Below, piece after piece: positions 34,973 to 42,806 of a stretch of DNA of 64,000 nucleotides. Position 1 is the stretch's first letter. Every line of letters starts with the position of its first letter. Source of the stretch: Caulobacter flavus (GTDB taxonomy: Bacteria > Pseudomonadota > Alphaproteobacteria > Caulobacterales > Caulobacteraceae); contig NZ_CP026100.1 of the NCBI RefSeq assembly GCF_003722335.1, forward strand, positions 2,888,001 to 2,952,000, read 5' to 3'. The notes beneath the pieces were generated by a model that saw only the letters and a program-made list of their open reading frames with translations, was not told the origin of the DNA and did no database searches. Both the position numbers and the translations under genes were made by a program.

Positions 34973-36253
34973 GTGAGCCTGGCGCCCAGCCTTCGTCAGG
35001 CATGCGCCGTCTGGCTGAAGGTCGGCTGCCTGGGCTTCGGCGGGCCGGCCGGGCAGATCGCCCTGCTGCACCGGGAAGTGGTCGAGAAGCGCGGCTGGAT
35101 CGACGAGGACCGCTTCGCCCACGCGCTCAGCTTCTGCATGCTGCTGCCCGGGCCCGAGGCCCAGCAACTGGCCACCTGGCTGGGCTGGCGGCTGCACGGC
35201 GTGCGCGGCGGCCTGGCGGCGGGGCTTCTGTTCGTGCTGCCGGGTCTTGCGGCCATGCTGGGGCTGTCGGCGCTCTACGTGATGCATGGCCAGGCGCGCT
35301 GGGCCGCGCCGGTTCTTCTGGGCCTGAAGGCGGCGGTGGTGGCGCTGGTTCTGCAGGCCCTGCTGCGGATGGCGGGCCGGGCGGCGCGGGGACGGGCCGG
35401 CGCCATCGCGGCGATCCTGGCCTTCCTGGCCCTGAGCTTCACCGTCACGCCGTTTCCGGTGGTGATCCTGGTCGCCGGCCTCGCCGGCTGGTTGTTCGGC
35501 GCGGGCGACGGCGTGGTCGTCGATCAGGCCGAGACGCCGCCGCTGAAGGGAGCGGGCAGGGCGGCGCTGGTCTGCCTCGCCGCTTGGTTGGGTCCGGTGA
35601 TCCTGGTCCTGGCGATCGCGCCGCGCTCGGCCCTGGCCCAGATCGGCGCGGCGTTCAGCGGCCTGGCGGTGGTCAGTTTCGGCGGCGCCTACGCGGCCCT
35701 GGCCTATGTGGGCCAGGTGTCGGGCGAACTGGGCTGGCTGACGCCCGGCCAGATGCTGGACGGCCTGGGCCTCGCCGAGACCACGCCGGGGCCGCTGGTG
35801 CTGGTCTTCGTCTTCGTGGGGTTCGTGGCCGCCTGGCGCGACGCCGACCCGGCCCTGGCCTGGCCGATGGCGGTGCTGGGCGGGCTGATGGCGGCCTGGG
35901 CGACCTTCGCGCCGTCGTTCCTGTGGATCTTCGCCGGCGGGCCGGTGCTGGAGCGGCTGCGCGGCCATGCGCGGACGGCGGGCGCTCTGTCCTGGGTCGG
36001 CGCGGCGGTGGTCGGGGTGATCGCCAGCCTGGCCGCCTGGTTCGCCGTGCACCTGCTGTTCCGGACCGGGAACGAGGCGGCCTGGGGACCGTTCAGGGCG
36101 ACGGTCCCCGATCTCGCCAGTCTCGATCCGGCCGCCATGGGCCTGGTGGCGCTGGCCTGCGGCCTGACCTTCGCCCTGCGCCTGCCGATCCTGGCGCTGG
36201 TGGCGGTGATGGCGCTGGCCGGCATGGCCTGCTCGGCGCTGTTCGGAGGCTGA
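34973..36253 (+). CDS. chrA: Chromate transporter ChrA-family membrane protein
   Basis: A 426-residue membrane protein of two homologous halves: half 1 has FGGPAGQIALLHREVVEKRG and LLPGPEAQQLATWLGW, half 2 has FGGAYAALAYVGQVSG and GLAETTPGPLVLVFVFVGF. This is the long-chain ChrA form. It could export chromate (or another oxyanion). Start GTG 34973; frame upstream of that is shadow of rlmJ. No regulator such as ChrB is nearby. Confidence 0.88.
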   Translation: MSLAPSLRQACAVWLKVGCLGFGGPAGQIALLHREVVEKRGWIDEDRFAHALSFCMLLPGPEAQQLATWLGWRLHGVRGGLAAGLLFVLPGLAAMLGLSALYVMHGQARWAAPVLLGLKAAVVALVLQALLRMAGRAARGRAGAIAAILAFLALSFTVTPFPVVILVAGLAGWLFGAGDGVVVDQAETPPLKGAGRAALVCLAAWLGPVILVLAIAPRSALAQIGAAFSGLAVVSFGGAYAALAYVGQVSGELGWLTPGQMLDGLGLAETTPGPLVLVFVFVGFVAAWRDADPALAWPMAVLGGLMAAWATFAPSFLWIFAGGPVLERLRGHARTAGALSWVGAAVVGVIASLAAWFAVHLLFRTGNEAAWGPFRATVPDLASLDPAAMGLVALACGLTFALRLPILALVAVMALAGMACSALFGG

Positions 36254-36337
36254 CGTAAGGGTAGCATTTTTGCGCTTGCGAAACGGCGTTCCATGCTATG
36301 CTGCGCCGCACAATCTTGATCGACGGAGTGAACGGCC

Positions 36338-37027
36338 ATGGTTTCCTCGTCCTTCCCGCCCTCGTCTTCCGACAGTTCCCAAGCTCCTTCGACCAACGTG
36401 CTGCTGGGCGCGGCCTCGCCCCTGTGGGCGGTGTTCGGCGGCGCGGCCGCGGCCGGGGCGGCCTGGTGGTGGTGGTCCAACCGCTGGCGCGAGGCGGTCA
36501 ACCTCGAAGCCCTGATCGCCATCGCGCCCGAGCCGGTGTCGCGCGGCGTGATCGACGAGCCGGCGCCGGCGCTTGTCGAGGCGCCGGTCAAGGTGGTCGA
36601 GGCCGTCGTGGCCGAGGTCGAGCCGGTCGTCGAGACCGTGGCGACCGCGGCCGCCGAGGTGGTCGAAGCGGCGGCCGAGGTTCCGCTGGCCGTCGCCGAG
36701 GCCTCGGTCGAGGTGGTCGAAGCCGTCGTCGAGACCGTTCCCGAGCCGCTCGCCGAAGTCGTGGCCGAGCCGGAGCAGGTCGTTGAAAAGGCCGTCGCCC
36801 CGCTGGTCGAGACCGCCAAGACGGCGGCCGACGACCTGACCCTGCTGGTCGGCATCGGGCCCAAGCTGGCGGCCTCGCTGGCCGACCTGGGCGTTACCCG
36901 TTTCGGCCAGATCGCCGCCTGGAGCGCCGACGAGTTGGACAGCTTCGACAAGCTGCTGAACCTGAAGGGCCGCGCCGAGCGCGATGCCTGGATCGCCCAG
37001 GCCAGGCGGCTGGCGGACGGGGCCTAG
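36338..37027 (+). CDS. Membrane-tethered protein with C-terminal helix-hairpin-helix domain
   Basis: A 229-residue protein. A serine-rich start is followed by a short hydrophobic section ending in WWWWS (about 23-48), then a Val/Glu/Ala-rich spacer of about 110 residues (VVEAVVAEVEPVVETV..., VVEAVVETVPEPLAEVV), and a C-terminal domain DDLTLLVGIGPKLAASLADL then GVTRFGQIAAWSADELDSFD, GRAERDAWIAQARRLA. This domain is the helix-hairpin-helix found at the C-terminus of NuoE and ribosomal L21 of alphaproteobacteria. Function unknown; DNA or RNA binding is one idea. RBS GGAGTGA before ATG. Confidence 0.75.
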   Translation: MVSSSFPPSSSDSSQAPSTNVLLGAASPLWAVFGGAAAAGAAWWWWSNRWREAVNLEALIAIAPEPVSRGVIDEPAPALVEAPVKVVEAVVAEVEPVVETVATAAAEVVEAAAEVPLAVAEASVEVVEAVVETVPEPLAEVVAEPEQVVEKAVAPLVETAKTAADDLTLLVGIGPKLAASLADLGVTRFGQIAAWSADELDSFDKLLNLKGRAERDAWIAQARRLADGA

Positions 37028-37485
37028 GCCGGTCCGCCCATCGTCCAGATCTTCTTGATCACGCCGGAAAAGGTCAGCATCGGCTGGCCGCCGGTGCTCA
37101 GCAGGCCGCGCACGAAGATCATCGAGCCGCCGGCGCGGACCACCTCGCCGGTCGCCTCGACGAGGTCCCCGGCCTTGGCCGGACCGACGAAGTCGCCGTT
37201 CAGCGACACGGTGACGGCCTTGGCGTTGTCCAGCTCGCGCCAGGCGATGGCGAACAGCGAGAAGTCGGCGAAGGTCAGCATGCAGCCGCCGTGCATGAAG
37301 CCGCCGCCGTTCATGTGGCGCGGCTCGGCCCGGAAGGCGCAGCGCACCTTGCCGTCGTCCTCGCGGAAATAGAACGGCCCGGTCTGGTCCTCGAACGGAT
37401 CCAGCCCCGCCCAGGTGCGCCAGCCGGCCCATTCGCCGTCCTCGATCAGCCTCGGCCCGCTGACGATCTCGTTGCCGCCGTCCAT
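37024..37485 (-). CDS. PaaI-like hotdog thioesterase
   Basis: A 153-residue hotdog-fold acyl-CoA thioesterase. Signature HMNGGGFMHGGCMLTFADFS with the acidic residue on the helix, VSLNGDFVGPAKAGD, and GGSMIFVRGLLS are typical. Substrate unknown. Its stop shares the palindrome CCTAGG with the stop of the HHH gene (4-base convergent overlap). Confidence 0.85.
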   Translation of the reverse strand: MDGGNEIVSGPRLIEDGEWAGWRTWAGLDPFEDQTGPFYFREDDGKVRCAFRAEPRHMNGGGFMHGGCMLTFADFSLFAIAWRELDNAKAVTVSLNGDFVGPAKAGDLVEATGEVVRAGGSMIFVRGLLSTGGQPMLTFSGVIKKIWTMGGPA

Positions 37486-37597
37486 GCCCTGCGCTCCCGT
37501 ACTTTCTCGTTGTTATTGCGGCTCAGCTAAGACCTCGCGGCGCGTCGAGGCAAGCCGCCCGCTTACGTCGAAGGCCGAACCGTGGCATGGCTTTCCC

Positions 37598-37900
37598 ATG
37601 ACCACCCCGATCCAAGACACCATCCTCTCGCAACTGGCGGGCCTGCCGGCCGGCAAGTCCATCGACCCGATGTCGGTGGCCAAGGCCATCCAGCCCGAGC
37701 GCTGGCAGCGGCTGCTCGGCCACATCCGCACCGACGCCGTCGAACTGGCCAAGCAGGGCCAGATCGTCATCCTGCGCCACAACAAGCCGGCCAATCCGGA
37801 GAAGTTCCGGGGCGTCTATCGCCTGCGTCTGCCGATGGAAGGCGATCCGACCAGCTTCCCGGACGTGGCCGACGACGGGGCCGACGACGCCGAGGATTGA
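37598..37900 (+). CDS. DUF3253-like small protein
   Basis: A 100-residue protein with winged-helix-like layout: TILSQLAGLPAGKSIDPMSV, AKAIQPERWQRLLGHIRTDA, KQGQIVILRHNKPANPEKFR. This matches the DUF3253 pattern. The tail is acidic (DVADDGADDAED). Function unknown. ATG 37598; earlier in-frame codons are in the thioesterase upstream region. Confidence 0.7.
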   Translation: MTTPIQDTILSQLAGLPAGKSIDPMSVAKAIQPERWQRLLGHIRTDAVELAKQGQIVILRHNKPANPEKFRGVYRLRLPMEGDPTSFPDVADDGADDAED

Positions 37901-37990
37901 TCGCATCGAGGCCCGCCGAAAGGTGGGTCTTGAAAAGAAACCTAATCGGTGAACTATGAGCCTCCCAAATACATCAGGGGAGGTTCGCTC

Positions 37991-38647
37991 ATGATCGTCT
38001 TCGGTTCGTCGTTGTCGCCCTATGTGCGCAAGACCCTGGCCTACGGGGCCGAGAAGGGGCTGAAGCTGGAGAACCGGGTGTCGCCGCCCGGAACCCTCGA
38101 TCCCGAGTTCGCCGAGTGCAGTCCGTTCAGGAAGATCCCGGGCTTCCAGGACGGCGATTTCCGCATCTCGGACTCCACGGCGATCATCACCTATCTGGAG
38201 GCCCTGCATCCGGAGCCGAACCTGATCCCGGCCGAGCCGCGCGCTCGCGCCCGGGCGGTCTGGTTCGAGGAGTACGCCGACACCATCCTGGTGACGGCCG
38301 GCGGCAAGATCTTCTTCAACCGCATCGTCGCCCCGCGCTTCATGCGCCGGCCCGGCGACGAGGCCGTCGCCGCCAAGGCCGAGGCCGAGGACTTGCCGCC
38401 CGCCCTCGACTACTTGGAAAGCATCGTCCCCGACGAAGGCGGCTTCCTGCTGGAGGATCGCCTGACCCTGGCCGACATCGCCGTGGCCAGCCCGTTCGCC
38501 AACCTGCGCCACCTCAAGCTCGACCTGTCGCGCTGGCCGCGCACCAAGGCCTATACCGACGCCATCCTGGCGCGGCCGGCCTATGCCGGCCTGATCGCCG
38601 GCGAGGAGGCCCTGCTGGCGGCCTTCGCGCCGCCCGAGGCCGCCTGA
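37991..38647 (+). CDS. Glutathione S-transferase family protein
   Basis: A 218-residue GST. N-terminal thioredoxin fold with SSLSPYVRKTLAYGAEKGL, cis-Pro in KIPGFQDGDF and ISDSTAIITYLEAL; C-terminal helical domain with LTLADIAVASPFANLRHL. The Ser in the SPYVRK motif is the likely glutathione-activating residue. Substrate unknown. It is not obviously a maleylacetoacetate isomerase (zeta class motif SSCSWR is absent). ATG 37991; an upstream in-frame ATG at 37949 is less likely. Confidence 0.85.
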   Translation: MIVFGSSLSPYVRKTLAYGAEKGLKLENRVSPPGTLDPEFAECSPFRKIPGFQDGDFRISDSTAIITYLEALHPEPNLIPAEPRARARAVWFEEYADTILVTAGGKIFFNRIVAPRFMRRPGDEAVAAKAEAEDLPPALDYLESIVPDEGGFLLEDRLTLADIAVASPFANLRHLKLDLSRWPRTKAYTDAILARPAYAGLIAGEEALLAAFAPPEAA

Positions 38648-38707
38648 CGTCTTGCCAACCCCGGGGCGGCTATCGGAGGTTGCGGTGTCGAGTATGGAGT
38701 AGCTTCG

Positions 38708-39817
38708 ATGTCGCAACTGAAGACCCCGGGCGTGTTCGTCCAGGAGATCGCCGCGGTCCGGCCGATCGCCGGCCTGCCCACGGCGGTGACGGCGCTAGTC
38801 GGCCGGGCCGGCCAAGGCCCGGCGGGCGTCGCGGTCCCCATTGACGGCCTGGCGGCTTTCGAAGCCGCCTACGGCCCGGCGGATCGGGCCCATCCCCTGA
38901 CGCTGGCGGCGGCCGACTTCTTCGCGAACGGCGGCGAGGCGGCCATCGTCGTCCGCCTGCCCGGGAACGCGACCACTAAGGCCGCTCTGGACGCCGCCCT
39001 GGCCGCGCTGAAGGCGACGCCGTTCAACATTCTCTACCTGTCGCCGGACGACGTCGAAGGCGATGTTCCGGTCTTCGCCCGAGAGACCGCCGCGGCGTTC
39101 GTGGCCGAGCGCGAAGCGATGATGATCCTGGAAGCGCCGGCCGCCTGGGCCGCCGCCAAGATCGACGACATCACGGTCGACGCGCTAGGCGACTTCACCG
39201 AAGAGCAGCGCACGCGCATGGCCTGCTACGTCTCCCGCCTGCTCGACGAGGGCGGGCCGCGTCCGTCCGGGGGCGCCGTCGCCGGCATCTGGGCCCGTAC
39301 CGATCGCAAGGACGGCGTCTGGACCGCGCCGGCCGGCATTCGGGCGGATTTCGCCAGCGGCGTTCCGCAGCGTTTCCTGACCGACGGCGACAACGCGGTG
39401 CTGTCGGCGCGCAGCCTCAATGCGCTGAGAAGCTTCCCGGGGCACGACGCCGTGATCTGGGGCGTGCGGACGCTCTCGGCTGTCAGCGACACGTTCCGCT
39501 ACGTTCCCGCGCGCAGGCTGATCGACCATATCGAGGACAGTGTCGCCGCTGGCCTGGCCTGGGCGGCGACGGAGCCGCCGTCGCCGGCGCTGTTCGCGAC
39601 GGTGCAGGCGCAGGTCTCGACCTTCCTTGCCGGCATCTGGCAGGCGGGCGGCCTGATGGGCGCCAAGGCGGCGGAGTCGTTCTACGTCGTATGCGACATG
39701 AGCAACAACGCGGCCTATCTGGGCCAGGGCGTCCTGCGGGTCGACCTGGGCGTGGCGGTTCAGCACGCGGCCGAATTCGTTCCGGTGTCGATCGTGACGC
39801 CAGTGGCCGCGACCTGA
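38708..39817 (+). CDS. Orphan contractile-tail sheath protein (phage tail sheath family)
   Basis: A 369-residue protein of the myophage tail sheath family: KTPGVFVQEIAAVRPIAGLP at the start, FFANGGEAAIVVRLPG, GGAVAGIWARTDRKDGVWTAP, ALRSFPGHDAVIWGVRTLSA, RRLIDHIEDSVAAGLAWAAT, and a C-terminal sheath-sheath handle region SFYVVCDMSNNAA. Sheath subunits form the contractile outer tube of Myoviridae, R-pyocins and eCIS. No tube, baseplate, terminase, portal or lysis gene is within reach in this window. ATG 38708 follows the GST gene by 60 bases. Function as a solitary gene is unknown. Confidence 0.85.
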   Translation: MSQLKTPGVFVQEIAAVRPIAGLPTAVTALVGRAGQGPAGVAVPIDGLAAFEAAYGPADRAHPLTLAAADFFANGGEAAIVVRLPGNATTKAALDAALAALKATPFNILYLSPDDVEGDVPVFARETAAAFVAEREAMMILEAPAAWAAAKIDDITVDALGDFTEEQRTRMACYVSRLLDEGGPRPSGGAVAGIWARTDRKDGVWTAPAGIRADFASGVPQRFLTDGDNAVLSARSLNALRSFPGHDAVIWGVRTLSAVSDTFRYVPARRLIDHIEDSVAAGLAWAATEPPSPALFATVQAQVSTFLAGIWQAGGLMGAKAAESFYVVCDMSNNAAYLGQGVLRVDLGVAVQHAAEFVPVSIVTPVAAT

Positions 39818-39864
39818 AGACGCCGCCCCTTGGCGCGTGGCCGGCGGCGTCCTAACTGCCGGCC

Positions 39865-40449
39865 ATGTCGCTCGACGCCCTGCTTTCCGAGATCCGCGCC
39901 TGCCGGGCCTGCGTCGGCGAGATCCCCCAGCCGCGTCCGGTGGTGCGAGTGGGCGAGGGGACGCGCCTCCTGATCTGCGGCCAGGCGCCGGGACGGCTGG
40001 TGCACGAGACCGGCCTGCCGTTCAACGACCCTTCGGGCAATCGCCTGCGCCAGTGGATGGGCGTGGATCGTGGCGCCTTCTACGACCGGCCCGAGATCGG
40101 CGTGGCGGCCATGGCCTTCTGCTTTCCGGGTACGAACCCGAAAGGCGGCGACTATCCGCCGCCGCCGCGCTGCGCGGCCCTGTGGCGCAAGGACCTGCTC
40201 GACTTGCTGCCCAATGTGGAGCTGACCCTGCTGGTCGGCGGCTACGCCCAGGCGTGGGCGCTGGGCGACGCGATGAAGCCGTCCATGACCGAGACGGTGG
40301 CCGCCTGGAGCGAATACGCCGCCTACGGCGTTCTGCCCCTGCCGCACCCGTCGTGGCGCAACACCGCCTGGCTCAAGCGCAATCCATGGTTCGAGGACGA
40401 GGTCACGCCCTATCTTCGCCGCCGTGTCGCGGGCATTCTGGCGCGATGA
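39865..40449 (+). CDS. Uracil-DNA glycosylase superfamily protein
   Basis: A 194-residue protein of the COG1573-like UDG superfamily: LLICGQAPGRLVHETGLPFN with DPSGNRLRQWMG, AFCFPGTNP and PLPHPSWRN. It has a CRAC pair near the N-terminus (residues 12-15) but not the clear four-cysteine Fe-S pattern of family 4 UDGs. It may excise deaminated bases. Stop overlaps the next start (ATGA). Confidence 0.8.
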   Translation: MSLDALLSEIRACRACVGEIPQPRPVVRVGEGTRLLICGQAPGRLVHETGLPFNDPSGNRLRQWMGVDRGAFYDRPEIGVAAMAFCFPGTNPKGGDYPPPPRCAALWRKDLLDLLPNVELTLLVGGYAQAWALGDAMKPSMTETVAAWSEYAAYGVLPLPHPSWRNTAWLKRNPWFEDEVTPYLRRRVAGILAR

Positions 40450-41480
40450 ACCGCCGGAGCCTTCTCCTCACCGTCGGGGCCGCCGGCCTCGCCGCCGCCT
40501 GCGCCCCCATCACCCAGCGCCCCGCCATCGCGCCGCTCGGCCTGCGCGGCGCCCGGCTGCAGGACGACTGGATGATCGCCTTCGACGGCGCCAAGCTGGG
40601 CCTCAAGCGCTGGCTGCCGCAGGACGGCTTCGTCACCCATGTGGTCGTCGGCCTGCACGGCATGAACGATTACTCCAATGCCTATCACCTGGCCGCCGAC
40701 TGGTGGGCGGGGCAGGGCATCGCCACCTACGCGCTCGACCTGAGGGGCTTTGGCCGCTCGCCGCGCCGGGGCGTCTGGGCCTCGACCGAGCTGATGATCG
40801 AAGACGTCCGCACCCTGGTCTCGCTGGTCCGCGAGGCCCATCCCGACGCCAAGGTCTCTCTTGCCGGGGTCAGCATGGGCGGCGGCCTGGCGATCGCCGC
40901 CATGGCCACCGACAACCCGCCGGCCGCCGATTCCCTCTTGCTGTTCGCGCCCGCCGTCTGGGGCTGGTCGGCCCAGCCTCTGCCCTACAAGACCAGCCTG
41001 TGGATCAGCGCCCACACCGCCCGCAGCTGGGTGGTCAAGCCGCCCGAGTGGCTGGTGCAGAAGGTGCTGCCGACCGACAACATGGAAGAGCTGCGGCGCA
41101 TGGGCCGCGATCCCCTGATGATCTGGGGCGCGCGGTCCGACACCCTCTATGGCCTGGTCGGTCTGATGGAGCGGGCGTGGGCCTCGCTGGGCAAGGTGCG
41201 GGTCCCGGTCGCCTATTTCTACGGCGCGCGCGACGAGATCATCCCCGAGGAGCCGACCAAGCAGGCCGCCCGCCGCCTGAAGCCCGACGATCGTTCGGCC
41301 TTCTACGCCGACGGCTATCATCTGCTGCTGGTCGACAAGCAGGCGCAGGTGGTCTGGCGCGACGCGGCCGCCTTCATGAAGGATCCGCAGGCCGACCTGC
41401 CGTCGGGCGCGCCGCCGATCCCGGGCGCGCCCACCGCGCCGAATGTCGTCAAAGTTCAGGGCGTTCCGGCCGGACGCTAG
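40446..41480 (+). CDS. Exported alpha/beta hydrolase (monoacylglycerol-lipase-like)
   Basis: A 344-residue alpha/beta hydrolase. The N-terminus MNRRSLLLTVGAAGLAAACA has a twin-arginine-like start and a possible lipoprotein Cys at residue 19, so it may be a Tat or lipoprotein export. The nucleophile elbow is GVSMGGG; the early motif VVGLHGMNDYSNAYHLAADW and DLRGFGRSPRR match Hydrolase_4 lysophospholipase/monoglyceride lipases. The acid is in FYGARDEIIPEE and the His in DGYHLLL. Coupled to the UDG-like gene. Confidence 0.85.
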   Translation: MNRRSLLLTVGAAGLAAACAPITQRPAIAPLGLRGARLQDDWMIAFDGAKLGLKRWLPQDGFVTHVVVGLHGMNDYSNAYHLAADWWAGQGIATYALDLRGFGRSPRRGVWASTELMIEDVRTLVSLVREAHPDAKVSLAGVSMGGGLAIAAMATDNPPAADSLLLFAPAVWGWSAQPLPYKTSLWISAHTARSWVVKPPEWLVQKVLPTDNMEELRRMGRDPLMIWGARSDTLYGLVGLMERAWASLGKVRVPVAYFYGARDEIIPEEPTKQAARRLKPDDRSAFYADGYHLLLVDKQAQVVWRDAAAFMKDPQADLPSGAPPIPGAPTAPNVVKVQGVPAGR

Positions 41481-41623
41481 TCGAACGTCCGGTATATTGC
41501 AGTGCGATATGAACGATCGTCGGTCTATGTGACAAAAGGCCGATGAAGTGATCCTTGCGGCGGCGCTCGGGGCGGCGTACACCCCGGCGCACTGTTTTCC
41601 AGGCTCAGGCGAGGCCCACGGCA

Positions 41624-42685
41624 ATGACCTTGTTCGATCTGCCCGATTTCGAAGGGCACGAAGGCGTCCACTCGTTCTACGACGAAAAGACCGGCCTCAA
41701 GTCGATCATCGCCATCCACTCCACCGCTCGCGGCCCGGCCGCAGGCGGCTGCCGCATGTGGGACTACGCCAGCAGCGAGGCGGCCCTGACCGACGCCCTG
41801 CGCCTGTCGCGCGGCATGTCGTACAAGAACGCCATGGCCGACCTCGATTTCGGCGGCGGCAAGGCCGTGATCATCGGCGATAGCCGTGAGCAGAAGTCTC
41901 CGGAACTGTTCGAGGCGTTCGGCCGCGCGGTCGACAGCCTGGGCGGCTCGTACTGGACGGCCGAGGACGTCGGCGTCTCGCCGGCCGACCTGGAGAGCAC
42001 CCGCAAGACCACCCGTTACGTCGCCGGCCTGGAAGGCCACGCGGCCGCCTCGGGCGATCCCTCGCCGGTCACCGCCGAGGGCGTGTTCCGCGGCGTGCGC
42101 CTGTGCGTCGAGCGCGCGCTGGGCCGTGACCTGACGGGCGTGAAGGTGGCCATCCAGGGCGTCGGCCACGTCGGCGCCTATCTGGCCGAGAAGCTGCACG
42201 CCGCCGGCGCCAAGCTGATCATCGCCGACGTCAATCAGGTGGCCCTCAACGAGGTCGCCGCCAGGACCGGCGCGGAGATCGTCTCGACCGACGCCATCTT
42301 CGACGTCGAAGCCGACGTCTTCGCCCCTTGCGCGCTCGGTGGCGCGATCTCGGCGGCGACCCTGCCGCGCCTGAAGGTCAAGGTCATCGCCGGCGGCGCC
42401 AACAACCAGCTAGCCGACGCCATGATCGGCCAGACCGTGTTCGATCGCGGCATCCTCTACGCCCCTGACTACGTCATCAACGGCGGCGGCATCATCAACG
42501 TCGCCGCCGAGATCCGCGCCCTGGAAGCCGGCGGCGCCTTCGATCCGGAATGGGTGGCCACCAAGCTCGACCGCCTGGCCCTGACCCTGGCCGAGGTGCT
42601 CGACCAGTCGCTGGCCGAAAAGCGCCCGGCCAACCTGGTCGCCGACGAGATCGCCCGCGCGCGCATCGCGGCGGCGCGTCCGTAG
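41624..42685 (+). CDS. Leucine dehydrogenase
   Basis: A 353-residue member of the Glu/Leu/Phe/Val dehydrogenase family. Substrate and catalytic lysines K68 (GMSYKNAMADL) and K80 (FGGGKAVIIG) fall at the positions of Bacillus leucine dehydrogenase; the NAD fold has VAIQGVGHVGAYLAEKLH. It would oxidatively deaminate branched-chain amino acids. ATG 41624 has no strong SD; upstream in-frame codons from 41555 encode an arginine-rich leader and are unlikely. 143 bases separate it from the previous gene. Confidence 0.88.
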   Translation: MTLFDLPDFEGHEGVHSFYDEKTGLKSIIAIHSTARGPAAGGCRMWDYASSEAALTDALRLSRGMSYKNAMADLDFGGGKAVIIGDSREQKSPELFEAFGRAVDSLGGSYWTAEDVGVSPADLESTRKTTRYVAGLEGHAAASGDPSPVTAEGVFRGVRLCVERALGRDLTGVKVAIQGVGHVGAYLAEKLHAAGAKLIIADVNQVALNEVAARTGAEIVSTDAIFDVEADVFAPCALGGAISAATLPRLKVKVIAGGANNQLADAMIGQTVFDRGILYAPDYVINGGGIINVAAEIRALEAGGAFDPEWVATKLDRLALTLAEVLDQSLAEKRPANLVADEIARARIAAARP

Positions 42686-42698
42686 CCGCCTGGCGGCG

Positions 42699-42806
42699 GC
42701 CCCCTCAGTCGCTCCGCGACAGCTCCCCCAGAGGGGGAGCATCTGGCTTGGCGCTTTTAGATCCTCCCCCTCTGGGGGAGGTGGCCCGGAGGGCCGGAGG
42801 GGGTCC
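42699..42806. repeat. Intergenic hairpin repeat, two modules
   Basis: Module 1: CCCCCTCAGTCGCTCCGCGA then CAGCTCCCCCAGAGGGGGAGC, a hairpin. Module 2: AGATCCTCCCCCTCTGGGGGAG, then GTGGCCCGGAGGGCCGGAGG. Modules recur at 45890, 48607 and elsewhere. It lies between the Leu dehydrogenase and MFS genes. Confidence 0.85.

Noticed and set aside
38708..39817. Prophage or R-type pyocin remnant
   Set aside because: Only the sheath gene is seen; there is no tube, baseplate, portal, integrase or attachment site nearby.
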